A stretch of 64,000 nucleotides of DNA from CAWDVB01 sp963824105 (GCA_963824105.1 CAWGNN010000005.1:93447-157446), one strand, 5' to 3'; shown: positions 8,796 to 19,456, counted from the stretch's first letter. Notes: generated by a model from the sequence alone, not told the origin. A program made the numbers and translations.

Positions 8796-10006
8796 GGCTC
8801 CACCTTCCCGCTCCCGGATCCGGAGTCGACGGCCTCCGCGGCGCGGAAACCCACCCTCAACTCACCGCCATCGATCGTGGCCCCCACGATCACCTGATGA
8901 ACCAACGCCGCGGGAAGCGTCAACATCCGACGGTAGCTCCCGACGGTGACGACCAACTCATCGGCATGTCGAGCCAGGTCGATGTCGGACTTGTCGACGA
9001 AGGGAAGCGCCAGGTGGAGCGTGGTCCCACCCGAACTCCGGCGGAGGGTGAGCGGTCCGGGTCCGGAAGGCAGCTGGAGCGGGTCGACGTCGCCATAGAC
9101 CGCTGCCGCAAAGGCGCTGAGGGACTCAGCGCCGACCGGCTCCGCGGACCAGTAGGGCGCCTTCCAGAGCGGAACCCCCGAGAAGGAGCTCTCCACGTCG
9201 GCGAGCACCGCAGCCTGGGTCGCAACCCACGACCGTCGCCACTCGTCTGCTTCCGCGGCGGGGAAGACCCGGTTGGCGATCACCCCGTCGACGCGGTAGC
9301 CGAACAGGGACAGGCTCGTCAGCAGTCGTCGCGCCTCGGCAACGACGACCGTCTCCGGAGTCAGGACCAGCCGGACGCTCGCGGTGTCGCCGGTCAAGAG
9401 GGCACGCACCTCCTCCAGGTCGGAGTGCAGCCGCTCCAAGGCCTCGAAGACGGAGTCACGGGGCATCGGCACCCCGGCCGCGCGGCTCAGGACCGGCCGG
9501 AGGGCACGGACGACACGGCGCTCGGCGGGGAAGACCCGATCCATGTACCAGCCCAGAGCCTCCGGCAGGGCCAGCAGCCGAAGCGTCTCGGCGGTCGGCG
9601 CACAGTCGACGATCACGACGTCCCAGCGGCCGGAGAGCACCTGCAGCCGCACCTCCAGCAGAGCCAGCACCTCCTCCGCGCCAGGAAGCACGGTCAGCTC
9701 CTCGGCCGTGATCGGGTCGACCCCGGCGGAGTCGAGCACCGACACCAGGTAGCGCTGGACTTCTGCCCAGCTGCGCTCGAACCGCTCCTGGGCGTTGACC
9801 TGCTGCACGTGCAGGTGCGGGGCGACCTGAGTCGGCTCACTCCCGATCGGTTGGCCGAAGGCATCGCTCAGGGAGTGGGCCGCGTCGGTGGACAGCACCA
9901 GGGTCCGCCGGCCGGAGCCTGCGGCCATCATCGCCGTACCGGCGGCCGCGGTGGTCTTGCCCACCCCGCCCTTGCCGGTGAAGAGCAGGATCCGCACCTC
10001 AGGCAA
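8792..10006 (-). CDS. ArsA/Get3-type P-loop ATPase
   Basis: A single-copy ArsA-like ATPase. It has the deviant Walker A motif FTGKGGVGKTT (residues 9-19), a switch region STDAAHSLSDAFG, and the VDCAPTAETLRLLALPE segment typical of the family. ArsA arsenite pumps have two fused copies and a Cys triad for metalloid; here there is one copy and the only Cys is in the nucleotide-binding segment, so arsenite transport is unlikely. The C-terminal 80 residues resemble an alpha-crystallin-like domain (LALPFVDKSDIDLARHADEL), a known actinobacterial arrangement. Partner and client are unknown. It overlaps the SRPBCC gene by 8 nt. Confidence 0.85.
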   Translation of the reverse strand: MPEVRILLFTGKGGVGKTTAAAGTAMMAAGSGRRTLVLSTDAAHSLSDAFGQPIGSEPTQVAPHLHVQQVNAQERFERSWAEVQRYLVSVLDSAGVDPITAEELTVLPGAEEVLALLEVRLQVLSGRWDVVIVDCAPTAETLRLLALPEALGWYMDRVFPAERRVVRALRPVLSRAAGVPMPRDSVFEALERLHSDLEEVRALLTGDTASVRLVLTPETVVVAEARRLLTSLSLFGYRVDGVIANRVFPAAEADEWRRSWVATQAAVLADVESSFSGVPLWKAPYWSAEPVGAESLSAFAAAVYGDVDPLQLPSGPGPLTLRRSSGGTTLHLALPFVDKSDIDLARHADELVVTVGSYRRMLTLPAALVHQVIVGATIDGGELRVGFRAAEAVDSGSGSGKVEP

Positions 10007-10439
10007 CGGACTCCACGCGCTTCTTCAAACCCTTGAGAGCGCTGTCGATGATGACCTTCTCCGCCTTGCGCTTCAGCATCCCGATCATGGGCATCGCCAG
10101 GTCCACCGCCAGCCGGTAGGTCACCTCGGTGGAGCCGTCGGATGCCTCCACCAGCTCGTAGGCCCCGTCGAGGCCCCGGAGCATGCTCGCTTCACTCAGC
10201 GTCCACGACACCGACTCGTCGTCGATCCAGTCATACTTGAGCGTGTAGGAGCCCTTGATCGGGTTCGCGTCCAGCTCGAAGTAGACCTCGGTGGCCCGCC
10301 CCTGCGAGTCGCTGCCCCGGATATCGGCGATCTTGACCCCGTGGGCCCACTCCGGGTATGCCGAGAAGTCGGCGATGACCTCCATGATCACGGCCTTGGG
10401 CGCGTCGATCACGATGCTGGACGCGGTCTGGTCGGCCAT
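9999..10439 (-). CDS. SRPBCC-family (START/polyketide cyclase-like) protein
   Basis: A 146-aa single-domain protein of the SRPBCC fold, which forms a deep hydrophobic pocket. Typical features are an N-terminal SSIVIDAPKAVIMEVIADF strand-helix, a central YTLKYDWIDDESVSWTL, and a long C-terminal helix. The ligand is unknown. ATG 10439 is supported by GAGGAG 6 nt upstream. It is the first gene of the minus-strand block with the ArsA-type ATPase, the small zinc protein and glucokinase. Longer upstream reading is rejected because it would overlap the cpaB promoter region without similarity. Confidence 0.82.
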   Translation of the reverse strand: MADQTASSIVIDAPKAVIMEVIADFSAYPEWAHGVKIADIRGSDSQGRATEVYFELDANPIKGSYTLKYDWIDDESVSWTLSEASMLRGLDGAYELVEASDGSTEVTYRLAVDLAMPMIGMLKRKAEKVIIDSALKGLKKRVESVA

Positions 10440-10722
10440 GGATGCTCCTCGCGCTGAATCTACGCCGCGAGCGTATCGGAGCCCCTTGACGACAGCACCG
10501 GAGGCAGGCCGGTCCAGACCGACGCGAGCCCCATTTTCGGCCCCGGCGGGACCGGCCGATATCCCGTTCCGACTCGGCGCGTCGAAAATGCCGGTTCTCC
10601 CACCATCGCGTGACTGGCGTGACAGACTGATACCGCTGTGACCACGTGGCCCACGGGGGGTCAACGAAGTTATCTCGCGACAGCCACTCGGCAGTCGTCC
10701 ATATGGAGGGATCGGGACCCAG

Positions 10723-11472
10723 ATGGGACGCAGGACAGTTCTTCTGGTCGTGGCGGCACTCATCGCCGCGCTCGGCAGCGCGATGGTGTACCTCTACGTC
10801 CGGGGCGCGGACAACCGGGCGCTGGCGAAGTACGCGCCCACACCCGTGCTCACCGCCGTCAGTCAGATCGACACCGGAGAGTCCCTGGGAGCCGCCCAAG
10901 CGGCCGGCAAGCTCCAGTTGACCGATGTGCCGGCGAACCAGGTCCTGACCGGCGCCATGCAGAGCGTGGGAGACCTCAGCGCCGAGGTCGCGCTGGTCAC
11001 CATCTACCCCAATGAGCAGCTCATCAGCGCCAAGTTCGGGACCGCGGGCACCACCCAGCCGTTCACCCTCCCCGACGGGATGATCGCGGTGTCGGCCAGC
11101 CTCTCCGACACCGGGCGAGTGGCCGGCTTCGTTCAGCCGGGCTCGCACGTCGCGATCTTCCAGACCAGCGCCGACGCGGGCAACGGTGTGACCGGCACCC
11201 GGCTGCTGCTGCCCGACGTCCAGGTCATCTCGGTGGGCTCGACGACCGTGGCCGTCGAACAGGCCCAGGCATCTGGTGCAACGGGCACCGCAGGAGCGCA
11301 GAACGCTGAGCCCCTGCCGAAGACCCTCTTCACCTTCGCGGTGACGCAGGACGAGGCTCAGAAGATCATCTACGCTTCATCGAACGGCACGCTGGACTTC
11401 GGTCTCCTGTCCGACACGTCGAAGATCGAGAAGCAGCTTCCCGCCACTACCGGCAAGAACCTGTTCAAGTAG
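10723..11472 (+). CDS. cpaB: Flp pilus assembly protein CpaB/RcpC
   Basis: An N-terminal membrane anchor (TVLLVVAALIAALGSAMVYLYV) is followed by a periplasmic-side SAF-like domain and the RcpC/CpaB core (MIAVSASLSDTGRVAGFVQPGSHVAIF) typical of the Tad system. In Gram-negatives it supports the secretin; in a monoderm or mycolate-free actinobacterium it probably guides the pilus through the wall. A GGAGGG site lies upstream. It starts a tight run cpaB-cpaE-cpaF-tadB-tadC with spacings of 7 nt or fewer, so this is one operon separated from tadE/tadG by the minus-strand glkA block. Confidence 0.85.
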   Translation: MGRRTVLLVVAALIAALGSAMVYLYVRGADNRALAKYAPTPVLTAVSQIDTGESLGAAQAAGKLQLTDVPANQVLTGAMQSVGDLSAEVALVTIYPNEQLISAKFGTAGTTQPFTLPDGMIAVSASLSDTGRVAGFVQPGSHVAIFQTSADAGNGVTGTRLLLPDVQVISVGSTTVAVEQAQASGATGTAGAQNAEPLPKTLFTFAVTQDEAQKIIYASSNGTLDFGLLSDTSKIEKQLPATTGKNLFK

Positions 11473-11479
11473 GCGCCCG

Positions 11480-12679
11480 ATGCCGATCATCGTCGAACCC
11501 AACGCAGAGGCGGCCGAGGCACTCGCCAAGGCCGCCGGTCAGGGAGCCCACGTCGTCGCCTCGATCGACGACGTGCACGCTTCGCTTCAGACAAGCCCGG
11601 AAGAGTACGCCGTCGTGCTCGGCTCCGACGTCGAGATGAGTGCCGCTGCCTCCCTGGCCGACACGTTGCGCGTCTCCCGGCCCGCGGTGAGCGTGATCCT
11701 GGTCCGCAGCAAGGTCGAGACCAGCGTGCTGGCCGAAGCCTTGCGGTCCGGTATGCGCGAGGTCGTCGAGGCCCAGGACATCGAGTCGATCGCCGAGGCG
11801 GTCAAGCGTGCCAGGGCCATGTTCCGAGCCCTGTCCGGACCGTCGGCGTCCGGGGGGACCGTGGACGGGAAGTTGATCACGATCTTCTCTCCCAAGGGCG
11901 GGGTCGGGAAGACCACCTTGGCGGTCAACCTGGCGATCGCGCTGACGGGGAAGAAGGAGCACTCAGTCTGCTTGGTCGACCTCGACCTGGCCTTCGGTGA
12001 CATCGCGATCACCCTCCAGCTCTTCCCGGCCCGGACCATTGCCGACGTGGTCGCGTTGGAGGGTGGGCTCGACTTCGCGTCACTGGAGCCGTTGCTCACC
12101 CCGCACAAGCAAGGGTTCTCGACGCTGGTCGCCCCGGTACAGCCCGACGCCAAGGACAGCATCCCGCCGTCGCTGGTCTCGAGGGTCCTCCGTCTGCTCA
12201 AGGAGAACTTCGAGTTCGTCATCGTCGACACCTCCCCGGCGTTCGACGAGTTCGTCCTGCAGGCCTTCGACGAGACCGACGAACTGGTCCTGGTGACCAC
12301 GCTGGACGTCCCGACGCTGAAGAACGTCAAGATCGCCGCAGAGACCCTCGACCTGCTCAACTTCCCCAAGCCCAAGCGGCACCTGGTGCTCAACCGCGCC
12401 GACGACAAGGTGGGGCTGACTCCGGACAAGGTCGAGGCGACCCTCGATATGCGGATCACCCAGTCGATCCCGACCTCCCCCGAGGTCGCCCACGCGACCA
12501 ACTCGGGCGAGCCGATCACCGCGGCCAATCCGAGGCACCCGGTGAGCCAGGCGATCATGGCTCTTGGCCGGGGCTTGACCGGCCCCGGATCCGCACCAGC
12601 GCCCGCGAAGCCCGAGAGCAAGGGCTCCGACCGTCAGCAGCCCGCCAAGCGCGGGCTCCTCCGCCGATCTGGTAGGTGA
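11480..12679 (+). CDS. cpaE: CpaE/TadZ-like ATPase with pseudo-receiver N-terminus
   Basis: Residues 1 to about 110 resemble a response-regulator receiver (VVLGSDVEMSAAASL, then RPAVSVILV and SVLAEALRSGMREVVEAQD), as in CpaE/TadZ. Residues 130-370 form a MinD/ParA ATPase with the deviant Walker A SPKGGVGKTTLAVNLA, switch I LVDLDLAFGDIA and Walker B FEFVIVDTSPAFDE. TadZ/CpaE proteins place the pilus machine, often at a cell pole. The C-terminal 40 residues are Pro, Ala and Lys rich and likely flexible. The gene lies 7 nt after cpaB. Confidence 0.88.
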   Translation: MPIIVEPNAEAAEALAKAAGQGAHVVASIDDVHASLQTSPEEYAVVLGSDVEMSAAASLADTLRVSRPAVSVILVRSKVETSVLAEALRSGMREVVEAQDIESIAEAVKRARAMFRALSGPSASGGTVDGKLITIFSPKGGVGKTTLAVNLAIALTGKKEHSVCLVDLDLAFGDIAITLQLFPARTIADVVALEGGLDFASLEPLLTPHKQGFSTLVAPVQPDAKDSIPPSLVSRVLRLLKENFEFVIVDTSPAFDEFVLQAFDETDELVLVTTLDVPTLKNVKIAAETLDLLNFPKPKRHLVLNRADDKVGLTPDKVEATLDMRITQSIPTSPEVAHATNSGEPITAANPRHPVSQAIMALGRGLTGPGSAPAPAKPESKGSDRQQPAKRGLLRRSGR

Positions 12680-12681
12680 CC

Positions 12682-14070
<1,389 letters not shown>

Positions 14071-14072
14071 TC

Positions 14073-16028
14073 TTGACTCGGACGACGGCTCGCAGACTGC
14101 TCGGTCTCGTCGCGGCGCTCGGCGTCGCGGCGACCACCGTATTGACGGTGGTCTCCCCTGCCGCTGCCGCTGAGGGCCGGATCGACCACGTCGAGCAGAA
14201 CGGCGCGCAGGTCAGCGTCCTCTACTCGGTGCTCGGCGCAAACGGGGCCACGCCCGATCTCAAGTCGCTGCAGGTAACTCTCGACGGCAATCCGATCGAC
14301 GCCAACGCCGAGTTCGCCACGGACTCCAAGACGTCGATCCGGCGGACCGAGATCATCATGCTGGACGGCAGCCTGAGCATGGCCGGGGCGAAGTTCACCG
14401 AAGCCAAGGCTGCGGCCAATGCCTTCCTTGACGCGGTTCCCGCCGACGTCTACGTCGGCCTGGTGGACTTCTCAGGGACGGTGACCACAGCTGAGGCGCC
14501 GACCCAGGACCGCGCCGCGGTACGCCAGGCTCTCGACTCGATCAAGCTCGCCAGGGGGACGGCCCTCTTCGACGCCGTCGTCCAGTCCACCCAGGTGGCA
14601 GGGACCGAGGGCAGCCGCACGATCCTGCTGCTGTCCGATGGCAAGGACACCACCGGCAAGCCCATCACCCAGGCGACAGATGCCATCAAGCAGTCCGGGG
14701 TGAAGGTCGACGCCGTCTCGCTCTCCTCGGCTGCTGCGGACAACAAGGCCCTGACCACGATCGCCAGGGCTGGCGACGGGTCGCTCCTTCCCAGCGATCC
14801 CGCCCAGCTGACCTCCATCTTCCAGGGCGAAGCACAGACGCTCACCCAGCAGGTGCTGATCACCTTCCAGGCGCCGGACATCACCAAGGCCACCGAAGGC
14901 ACGCTGGCGATCACCATGAGCGTCGGGGGTGCACCGGTCAGCGGATCGGCGTTCATCTCTGTCCAGCCGCCGACGAGCCCAACACCCACGCCGACCCCCT
15001 CTGTGGAGCTCAAGGTCGCCCAGCTCGGGACGGGCATTCCGAAGATGGTCATGTTCATGGGACTGGGAGCCGCCGGCGTCGGCCTGCTGATCCTGCTCCT
15101 GACCGCGTTCGGAGTCTTCCAACGCCGGCCCGACGCGCTGAGCCAGAGCATCGGCGCCTACTCCCGAGAGCGCACCAAGGGGCACCGGGCAGGAGCGCCG
15201 GTCGCGCCCGCAGGTGGTGAGGGAACCTTCGCCTCCGCCGCCGTCGGGGTCGCCGAACGCGCCCTGAGGCAGAACAAGGGCATCGAGTCCGGGCTCGGTA
15301 GGCGCCTCGACGCCGCAGGCGTCTCCTTCAAGCCGGCCGAGTGGCTGCTCCTCCACGCAGGCATCACCTTCGGTGCCGGCCTGGTCGCGCTCCTGGCGAC
15401 CGGGGCCAACTTCTACTTGATGGTCGTCGGGCTCGCCTTCGGCGCCGCCGCCCCGTACTTCTACCTGACCTTCCTGCACAGCCGGAGGCTCGCCGCGTTC
15501 GGCCGCAACCTCGCCAACACCCTTCAGCTGATGAGCGGCAGCCTCAGTGCCGGTCTGTCCCTGGCTCAGAGCGTCGACACGGTCGTTCGCGAGGGGACCG
15601 ACCCCATCGCGGGCGAGTTCCGGCGGGCTCTGGTCGAGGCACGGCTCGGAGTCCAGCTCGAAGACGCTCTCGAGGGAGTCGCGGCCCGGATGAAGAGCCG
15701 GGACTTCGAGTGGGTCGTGATGGCCATCCGGATCCAGCGCGAGGTAGGTGGAAACCTGGCCGAGCTGCTCAACAACGTTGCGGGCACGATCCGCGAGCGG
15801 GAGTTCCTCGAGCGCCAGGTGAAGACGCTCTCCGCGGAAGGCCGCTTGTCGGTGTGGGTGCTCGGCGGCCTCGCGCCGGCGTTCATGCTCTATCTGTCGT
15901 TCGCCAACCCGTCGTATCTCTCGCCGATGTTCACCGACCCACGTGGCTGGATCATGCTGAGCGTGATGGCCGTGATGGAGAGCGTCGGGGTGTTCTGGAT
16001 GTCACGACTGGTGAAGGTGAAGGTCTGA
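14073..16028 (+). CDS. tadB: Fusion of secreted VWA domain with TadB inner-membrane platform protein
   Basis: At 651 aa this is about twice a normal TadB. Residues 1-34 are a signal peptide ending in AAAA. A von Willebrand A domain follows, with the metal-binding DGSLS motif (near residue 97) and a later DGKDTTG. A Pro/Thr linker (TSPTPTPTPSV) leads to a membrane helix (MVMFMGLGAAGVGLLILLLTAFGVF). From about residue 380 it is a TadB/GspF platform domain (LMSGSLSAGLSLAQSVDTVV, FEWVVMAIRIQREVGGNLAELL). So one protein joins an outside adhesion-like module to the cytoplasmic platform. The start is TTG directly after the cpaF stop. VWA proteins in other Tad loci are usually separate. Confidence 0.85.
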   Translation: MTRTTARRLLGLVAALGVAATTVLTVVSPAAAAEGRIDHVEQNGAQVSVLYSVLGANGATPDLKSLQVTLDGNPIDANAEFATDSKTSIRRTEIIMLDGSLSMAGAKFTEAKAAANAFLDAVPADVYVGLVDFSGTVTTAEAPTQDRAAVRQALDSIKLARGTALFDAVVQSTQVAGTEGSRTILLLSDGKDTTGKPITQATDAIKQSGVKVDAVSLSSAAADNKALTTIARAGDGSLLPSDPAQLTSIFQGEAQTLTQQVLITFQAPDITKATEGTLAITMSVGGAPVSGSAFISVQPPTSPTPTPTPSVELKVAQLGTGIPKMVMFMGLGAAGVGLLILLLTAFGVFQRRPDALSQSIGAYSRERTKGHRAGAPVAPAGGEGTFASAAVGVAERALRQNKGIESGLGRRLDAAGVSFKPAEWLLLHAGITFGAGLVALLATGANFYLMVVGLAFGAAAPYFYLTFLHSRRLAAFGRNLANTLQLMSGSLSAGLSLAQSVDTVVREGTDPIAGEFRRALVEARLGVQLEDALEGVAARMKSRDFEWVVMAIRIQREVGGNLAELLNNVAGTIREREFLERQVKTLSAEGRLSVWVLGGLAPAFMLYLSFANPSYLSPMFTDPRGWIMLSVMAVMESVGVFWMSRLVKVKV

Positions 16029-16029
16029 C

Positions 16030-16965
16030 ATGAACCTGATGATGATCCTCGGCATCGTGGCTATCTTCGGCGCCCTTTTCATCGGACTCGCCTCCGTCGG
16101 AGCCCTCTCCAACGAGGGACGGGGAGTGAGCCGGTCCCTGAGCGCGATCGACGCCTTCACCAACCAGCCTACGGCGATCCAACAGGAGGCTGACCCCGGC
16201 TTCAACCAGCGAGTCCTGGTACCGACGCTGGACCGCTTCGCCCGTCTGGGCAAGAGGTTCGCGCCGAGCGACAACGCGGATCGGATGCGCAGGCGCATCG
16301 AGATGGCCGGCAGCCCGGCGGGATGGACCGCGGACCGGATCTCGTCGCTGAAGCTGCTCGGCGCGGCCGCGGGCCTGGTCCTCGGCCTGGTCCTCGCCTC
16401 GCTCTTCGGGGTCGCCTTCACCACCGAGATGCTGATCGGCGTCGGCGGCACGCTGGTCGGCTACATGGGACCGAACTTCTACCTGTATCAGCTGGGCTAT
16501 GACCGCAACGCCCGGATCCAGCAGGCCCTGCCGGACGCACTGGACCTGCTCACGATCTCGGTGGAGTCGGGGCTCGGCTTCGATTCCGCCCTGTCCCAGG
16601 TCGCCCGCAACACCGAGGGGCCGCTGGCCTCGGAGTTCGCCCGGGTCCTGCAGGAGATGCAGATCGGCATGGGGCGCGCCGCTGCCATGCGCGCCCTGGG
16701 CGAGCGCACCCACGTGCCCGATCTCAAGGGCTTCGTCTCGGCAATGGTCCAGGCAGACGCCCTCGGTATCCCCATCGGCCAGGTGCTCCGGGTGCAGTCC
16801 CAGGAGATCAGGATCAAGCGACGTCAGAGCGCCGAGGAGCAGGCGCAGAAGGTCGCGGTGAAGATCATGATCCCGCTGATCTTCATGATCCTCCCCTGCC
16901 TGTTCATCGCCGTTCTGGGCCCCGCCGTCATCGGGATCATGGACGCCTTCGTGGGCCGCCTGTAG
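16030..16965 (+). CDS. tadC: Tad platform protein TadC (type II secretion F domain)
   Basis: A polytopic inner-membrane platform protein that works with TadB to convert ATPase motion into pilin polymerisation. The conserved F-domain pattern is visible: LPDALDLLTISVESGLGFDSALSQVA and a closing membrane helix (MIPLIFMILPCLFIAVLGPAVIGIM). Three to four membrane helices are predicted by eye. The gene begins 1 nt after the tadB stop. Length 311 aa is usual. Confidence 0.9.
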   Translation: MNLMMILGIVAIFGALFIGLASVGALSNEGRGVSRSLSAIDAFTNQPTAIQQEADPGFNQRVLVPTLDRFARLGKRFAPSDNADRMRRRIEMAGSPAGWTADRISSLKLLGAAAGLVLGLVLASLFGVAFTTEMLIGVGGTLVGYMGPNFYLYQLGYDRNARIQQALPDALDLLTISVESGLGFDSALSQVARNTEGPLASEFARVLQEMQIGMGRAAAMRALGERTHVPDLKGFVSAMVQADALGIPIGQVLRVQSQEIRIKRRQSAEEQAQKVAVKIMIPLIFMILPCLFIAVLGPAVIGIMDAFVGRL

Positions 16966-16975
16966 GCGCACTACT

Positions 16976-18565
16976 GTGACACGTCTCGCTGTCTCGGGCC
17001 GCGCGTACGGACTTGCGACCGTCCTCGGCCTCGCGCTCGCCAGCGGGAGGTCGTCCACCATCCAGGCGACGATCCTGCTGGCGGCGGTCGCGATCGTGGC
17101 CGGCGTCGCGACGTGGTTCACCTCCGGGCCGGTCCATTGGATCTTGCTCAGCGAAGCGGTGATGACCGGGCTGATCATCGGCACGGTCGTTCCGAACGCC
17201 CAGCCCTTGCTCCCCTACTTGGTCGTCCCCGCCCTCCTCGCCGGGCTCCAGCTGGGCCTCGCCGGTGCGGGGCTGTCCACCGGCTTCGAGCTCCTCGGGA
17301 TCATCCTGATCGGTTTCGTGGCCCGCACTCCAGAGCACTGGACCATTGAGGTCGGCAACCTGGTGCCCTGGCTGTTGACCGCGATCGCCGTGGGCGGCCT
17401 TGGCACCTGGTTCAAGGCCCAGCAGGACTCCGGAGCCGCGGTTGTCGTCGATCAGTCCTACGAGGCAGCCCGTCGACTCCTTGCGCAGCTGCGCAGCGTG
17501 GCCCGGCGGCTCTCGTCCGGCTTGGACACGGTCTCGCTGGCCTCCCAGTTGATGATCACGGCCACCCGTGCCATTGAGACCACGCAGGCCGCGGTCTTCG
17601 TGCGGACCGAAGGAGGGTTGCTCGCCCCGCTGGGCTACAGCCCTCCCATCGCCCAGGAGTCCCTCTCTCCGGTCAACCCCGTCGTGGACGACTGCATTCG
17701 CTCGGGTGAGCCGGTCTGCGGTGCTCAGCCGACTGGTTCTGCAGACCGCCGGTATCTCTGCGCACTGCCGTTGCGAACCCCGTCCGCTGTGATCGGGGTC
17801 CTGGTCCTCGAGGGACCGACTCAGCCTGCGCAGCGAGCGATCCAAGGCCTCCAGGCGGAGGTCGATGCGCAGAGCCTGCGACTCGATGCCGCACTCATCT
17901 TCGACGAGGTCCGCTCGCTGGCCACGCTGGAGGAGCGCCAACGCGTGGCGCGCGAGATCCACGACGGTGTGGCCCAAGAGGTGGCCTCCCTCGGCTATCG
18001 CGTCGACGAGCTCCTCGCCTCCGCGACGAGCGACCGGCAACGGGCCGAGCTGAGGACACTGCGCGGCGAGATCTCGCGAGTGGTGACCGAGCTCCGTCAC
18101 TCCATCTTCGACCTGCGGGCCGAGGTGTCCAGCGGCACCGGGCTCGGCTCGGCACTGTCGACCTACGCCCGCACGATGGGCACGCGGGAGGGAATCACCG
18201 TGCATCTCACCCTCGACGAGGCTCCGATCCGGCTGCGACCGGAGGTGGAGACCGAGCTGTTCCGTATCGCCCAGGAGGCCATCACCAACGCTCGCAAGCA
18301 CTCGCGGGGACGGAACCTGTGGGTCAACTGCCGGATTCGGCCGCCGGCAGCCGAGATCATCGTCCGCGACGACGGCAGGGGGTTGTCTCAGGCTCGCGAG
18401 GACTCCTATGGAGTCCGGATCATGCGTGAGAGGGCCGGTCGCATCGGGGCGTTGCTCAGCATCGACAGTGGCCCGCGCACGCGGCCCGGCACTACAGTCC
18501 GAGTAACGCTCGGAACCATCGAGGAGTCGGCGGTCCCGGCGTCCGAGGGGGGAATCGCAGGATGA
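16976..18565 (+). CDS. Membrane sensor histidine kinase, NarX/DesK type
   Basis: About five hydrophobic segments (residues 1-145) form a membrane sensor, followed by a GAF-like region (residues 165-300) and a HisKA_3 dimerisation domain with the phospho-acceptor His329 in EERQRVAREIHDGVAQE. The HATPase domain has the N box (IAQEAITNARKHSRGR) and G1 box (DDGRGL). The following response regulator overlaps by 4 nt, so they are cognate. Being directly after tadC and before the flp pilin gene, this pair probably controls pilus expression (inference). The signal is unknown; the N-terminal start is a GTG. Confidence 0.88.
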   Translation: MTRLAVSGRAYGLATVLGLALASGRSSTIQATILLAAVAIVAGVATWFTSGPVHWILLSEAVMTGLIIGTVVPNAQPLLPYLVVPALLAGLQLGLAGAGLSTGFELLGIILIGFVARTPEHWTIEVGNLVPWLLTAIAVGGLGTWFKAQQDSGAAVVVDQSYEAARRLLAQLRSVARRLSSGLDTVSLASQLMITATRAIETTQAAVFVRTEGGLLAPLGYSPPIAQESLSPVNPVVDDCIRSGEPVCGAQPTGSADRRYLCALPLRTPSAVIGVLVLEGPTQPAQRAIQGLQAEVDAQSLRLDAALIFDEVRSLATLEERQRVAREIHDGVAQEVASLGYRVDELLASATSDRQRAELRTLRGEISRVVTELRHSIFDLRAEVSSGTGLGSALSTYARTMGTREGITVHLTLDEAPIRLRPEVETELFRIAQEAITNARKHSRGRNLWVNCRIRPPAAEIIVRDDGRGLSQAREDSYGVRIMRERAGRIGALLSIDSGPRTRPGTTVRVTLGTIEESAVPASEGGIAG

Positions 18566-19215
18566 ACGCTCCGGACAAGGCGCACCGCGTCGCGATCATC
18601 GACGACCATGAGCTCATCCGGCAGGGTCTTGCCCGTGCTTTCGAGCGGCAGCCCGATTTCGAGCTGGTCGGCTCCGCCGGCACTCTGGCTGACGGGCTGC
18701 GGCTCGTGGCCGAGCTGAAGCCCGATGTGATCGTGACCGACGTGCGGCTTCCGGACGGCACCGGCCTGGACCTCGTCAAGAAGGTGCGCGAGCGAGACGA
18801 CTCGGTGGGCATTGTGGTCCTCACGATGTACGCGGGGGACGAGCAGCTCTTCGGCGCTCTCGAGGCGGGAGCCTCGGCATTCGTCTCCAAGGACGCGCCC
18901 GCCGAAGACGTGATCTCGGCCGCGCGCCACGCGGTGGTCTCTCCGCGCTCCTTCTCCGCGGCAGACCTGGGCGATGCCATGAAGCGCCGAATGGAGCCCG
19001 GCCACCCGGTGCTGACCGCTCGTGAGTCAGAGGTGCTGGCCCTGCTCGCCGACGGCCTCAACGTGTCCACGATCGCCTCCCGCCTCTTCGTCAGCGAGTC
19101 GACTGTCAAGACACACGTATCGCGCATCTACGAGAAGCTCGGCGCGGCGAACCGGGCCCAGGCCCTGATGACCGCGATCAAAATGGGGCTGATCCAGGGC
19201 TCCCCCTCGGCGTAA
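18562..19215 (+). CDS. NarL/LuxR-type response regulator
   Basis: The receiver domain has the acidic pair DD (residues 14-15), the phospho-acceptor Asp60 in DVIVTDVRLPDGTG, and Thr/Lys switch residues (LTMYAG, SKDAP). The C-terminal helix-turn-helix is LuxR type (LTARESEVLALLADG ... STVKTHVSRIYEKLG). It is paired with the upstream kinase (ATGA overlap). The 22-bp palindrome at 19293-19314, between this gene and the pilin gene, is a plausible binding site, which would make this the pilin regulator. Confidence 0.9.
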   Translation: MNAPDKAHRVAIIDDHELIRQGLARAFERQPDFELVGSAGTLADGLRLVAELKPDVIVTDVRLPDGTGLDLVKKVRERDDSVGIVVLTMYAGDEQLFGALEAGASAFVSKDAPAEDVISAARHAVVSPRSFSAADLGDAMKRRMEPGHPVLTARESEVLALLADGLNVSTIASRLFVSESTVKTHVSRIYEKLGAANRAQALMTAIKMGLIQGSPSA

Positions 19216-19292
19216 GCCTCGACCTGAGGCCCGACCGGGGCCCACAACTCAGGCGTGGACGCCCACGCCAGCCGCCCAGATCCGCTCACTTT

Positions 19293-19314
19293 TTCTAGTC
19301 ACTAATGACTAGAA
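19293..19314. promoter_or_regulatory. AT-rich 22-bp palindrome upstream of the flp pilin gene
   Basis: Perfect 9-bp inverted arms TTCTAGTCA / TGACTAGAA are separated by CTAA. It is strikingly AT-rich for this genome and lies about 140 nt before the pilin start, directly after the response-regulator gene. A dimeric regulator, most simply the adjacent NarL-type protein, could bind here. The arms could also form a weak hairpin, but without a following T-run. Confidence 0.6.
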
Positions 19315-19456
19315 GATCGGCGTTTGCGTCCATCGTTCGGCCATATGTTCGGCGCCCTTTGCCCGATTCCCTGCGAGCCACCGGGAGGCTCACTATGTTG
19401 TAAGTGGGCCCCATCCAAGGGACCCGATGCCAATCGACATCACCTGGGAGATTCCA

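Noticed and set aside
8792..10006. Arsenite efflux ATPase
   Set aside because: A single ArsA unit without the metalloid Cys triad and without arsB, arsD or an adjacent arsR.
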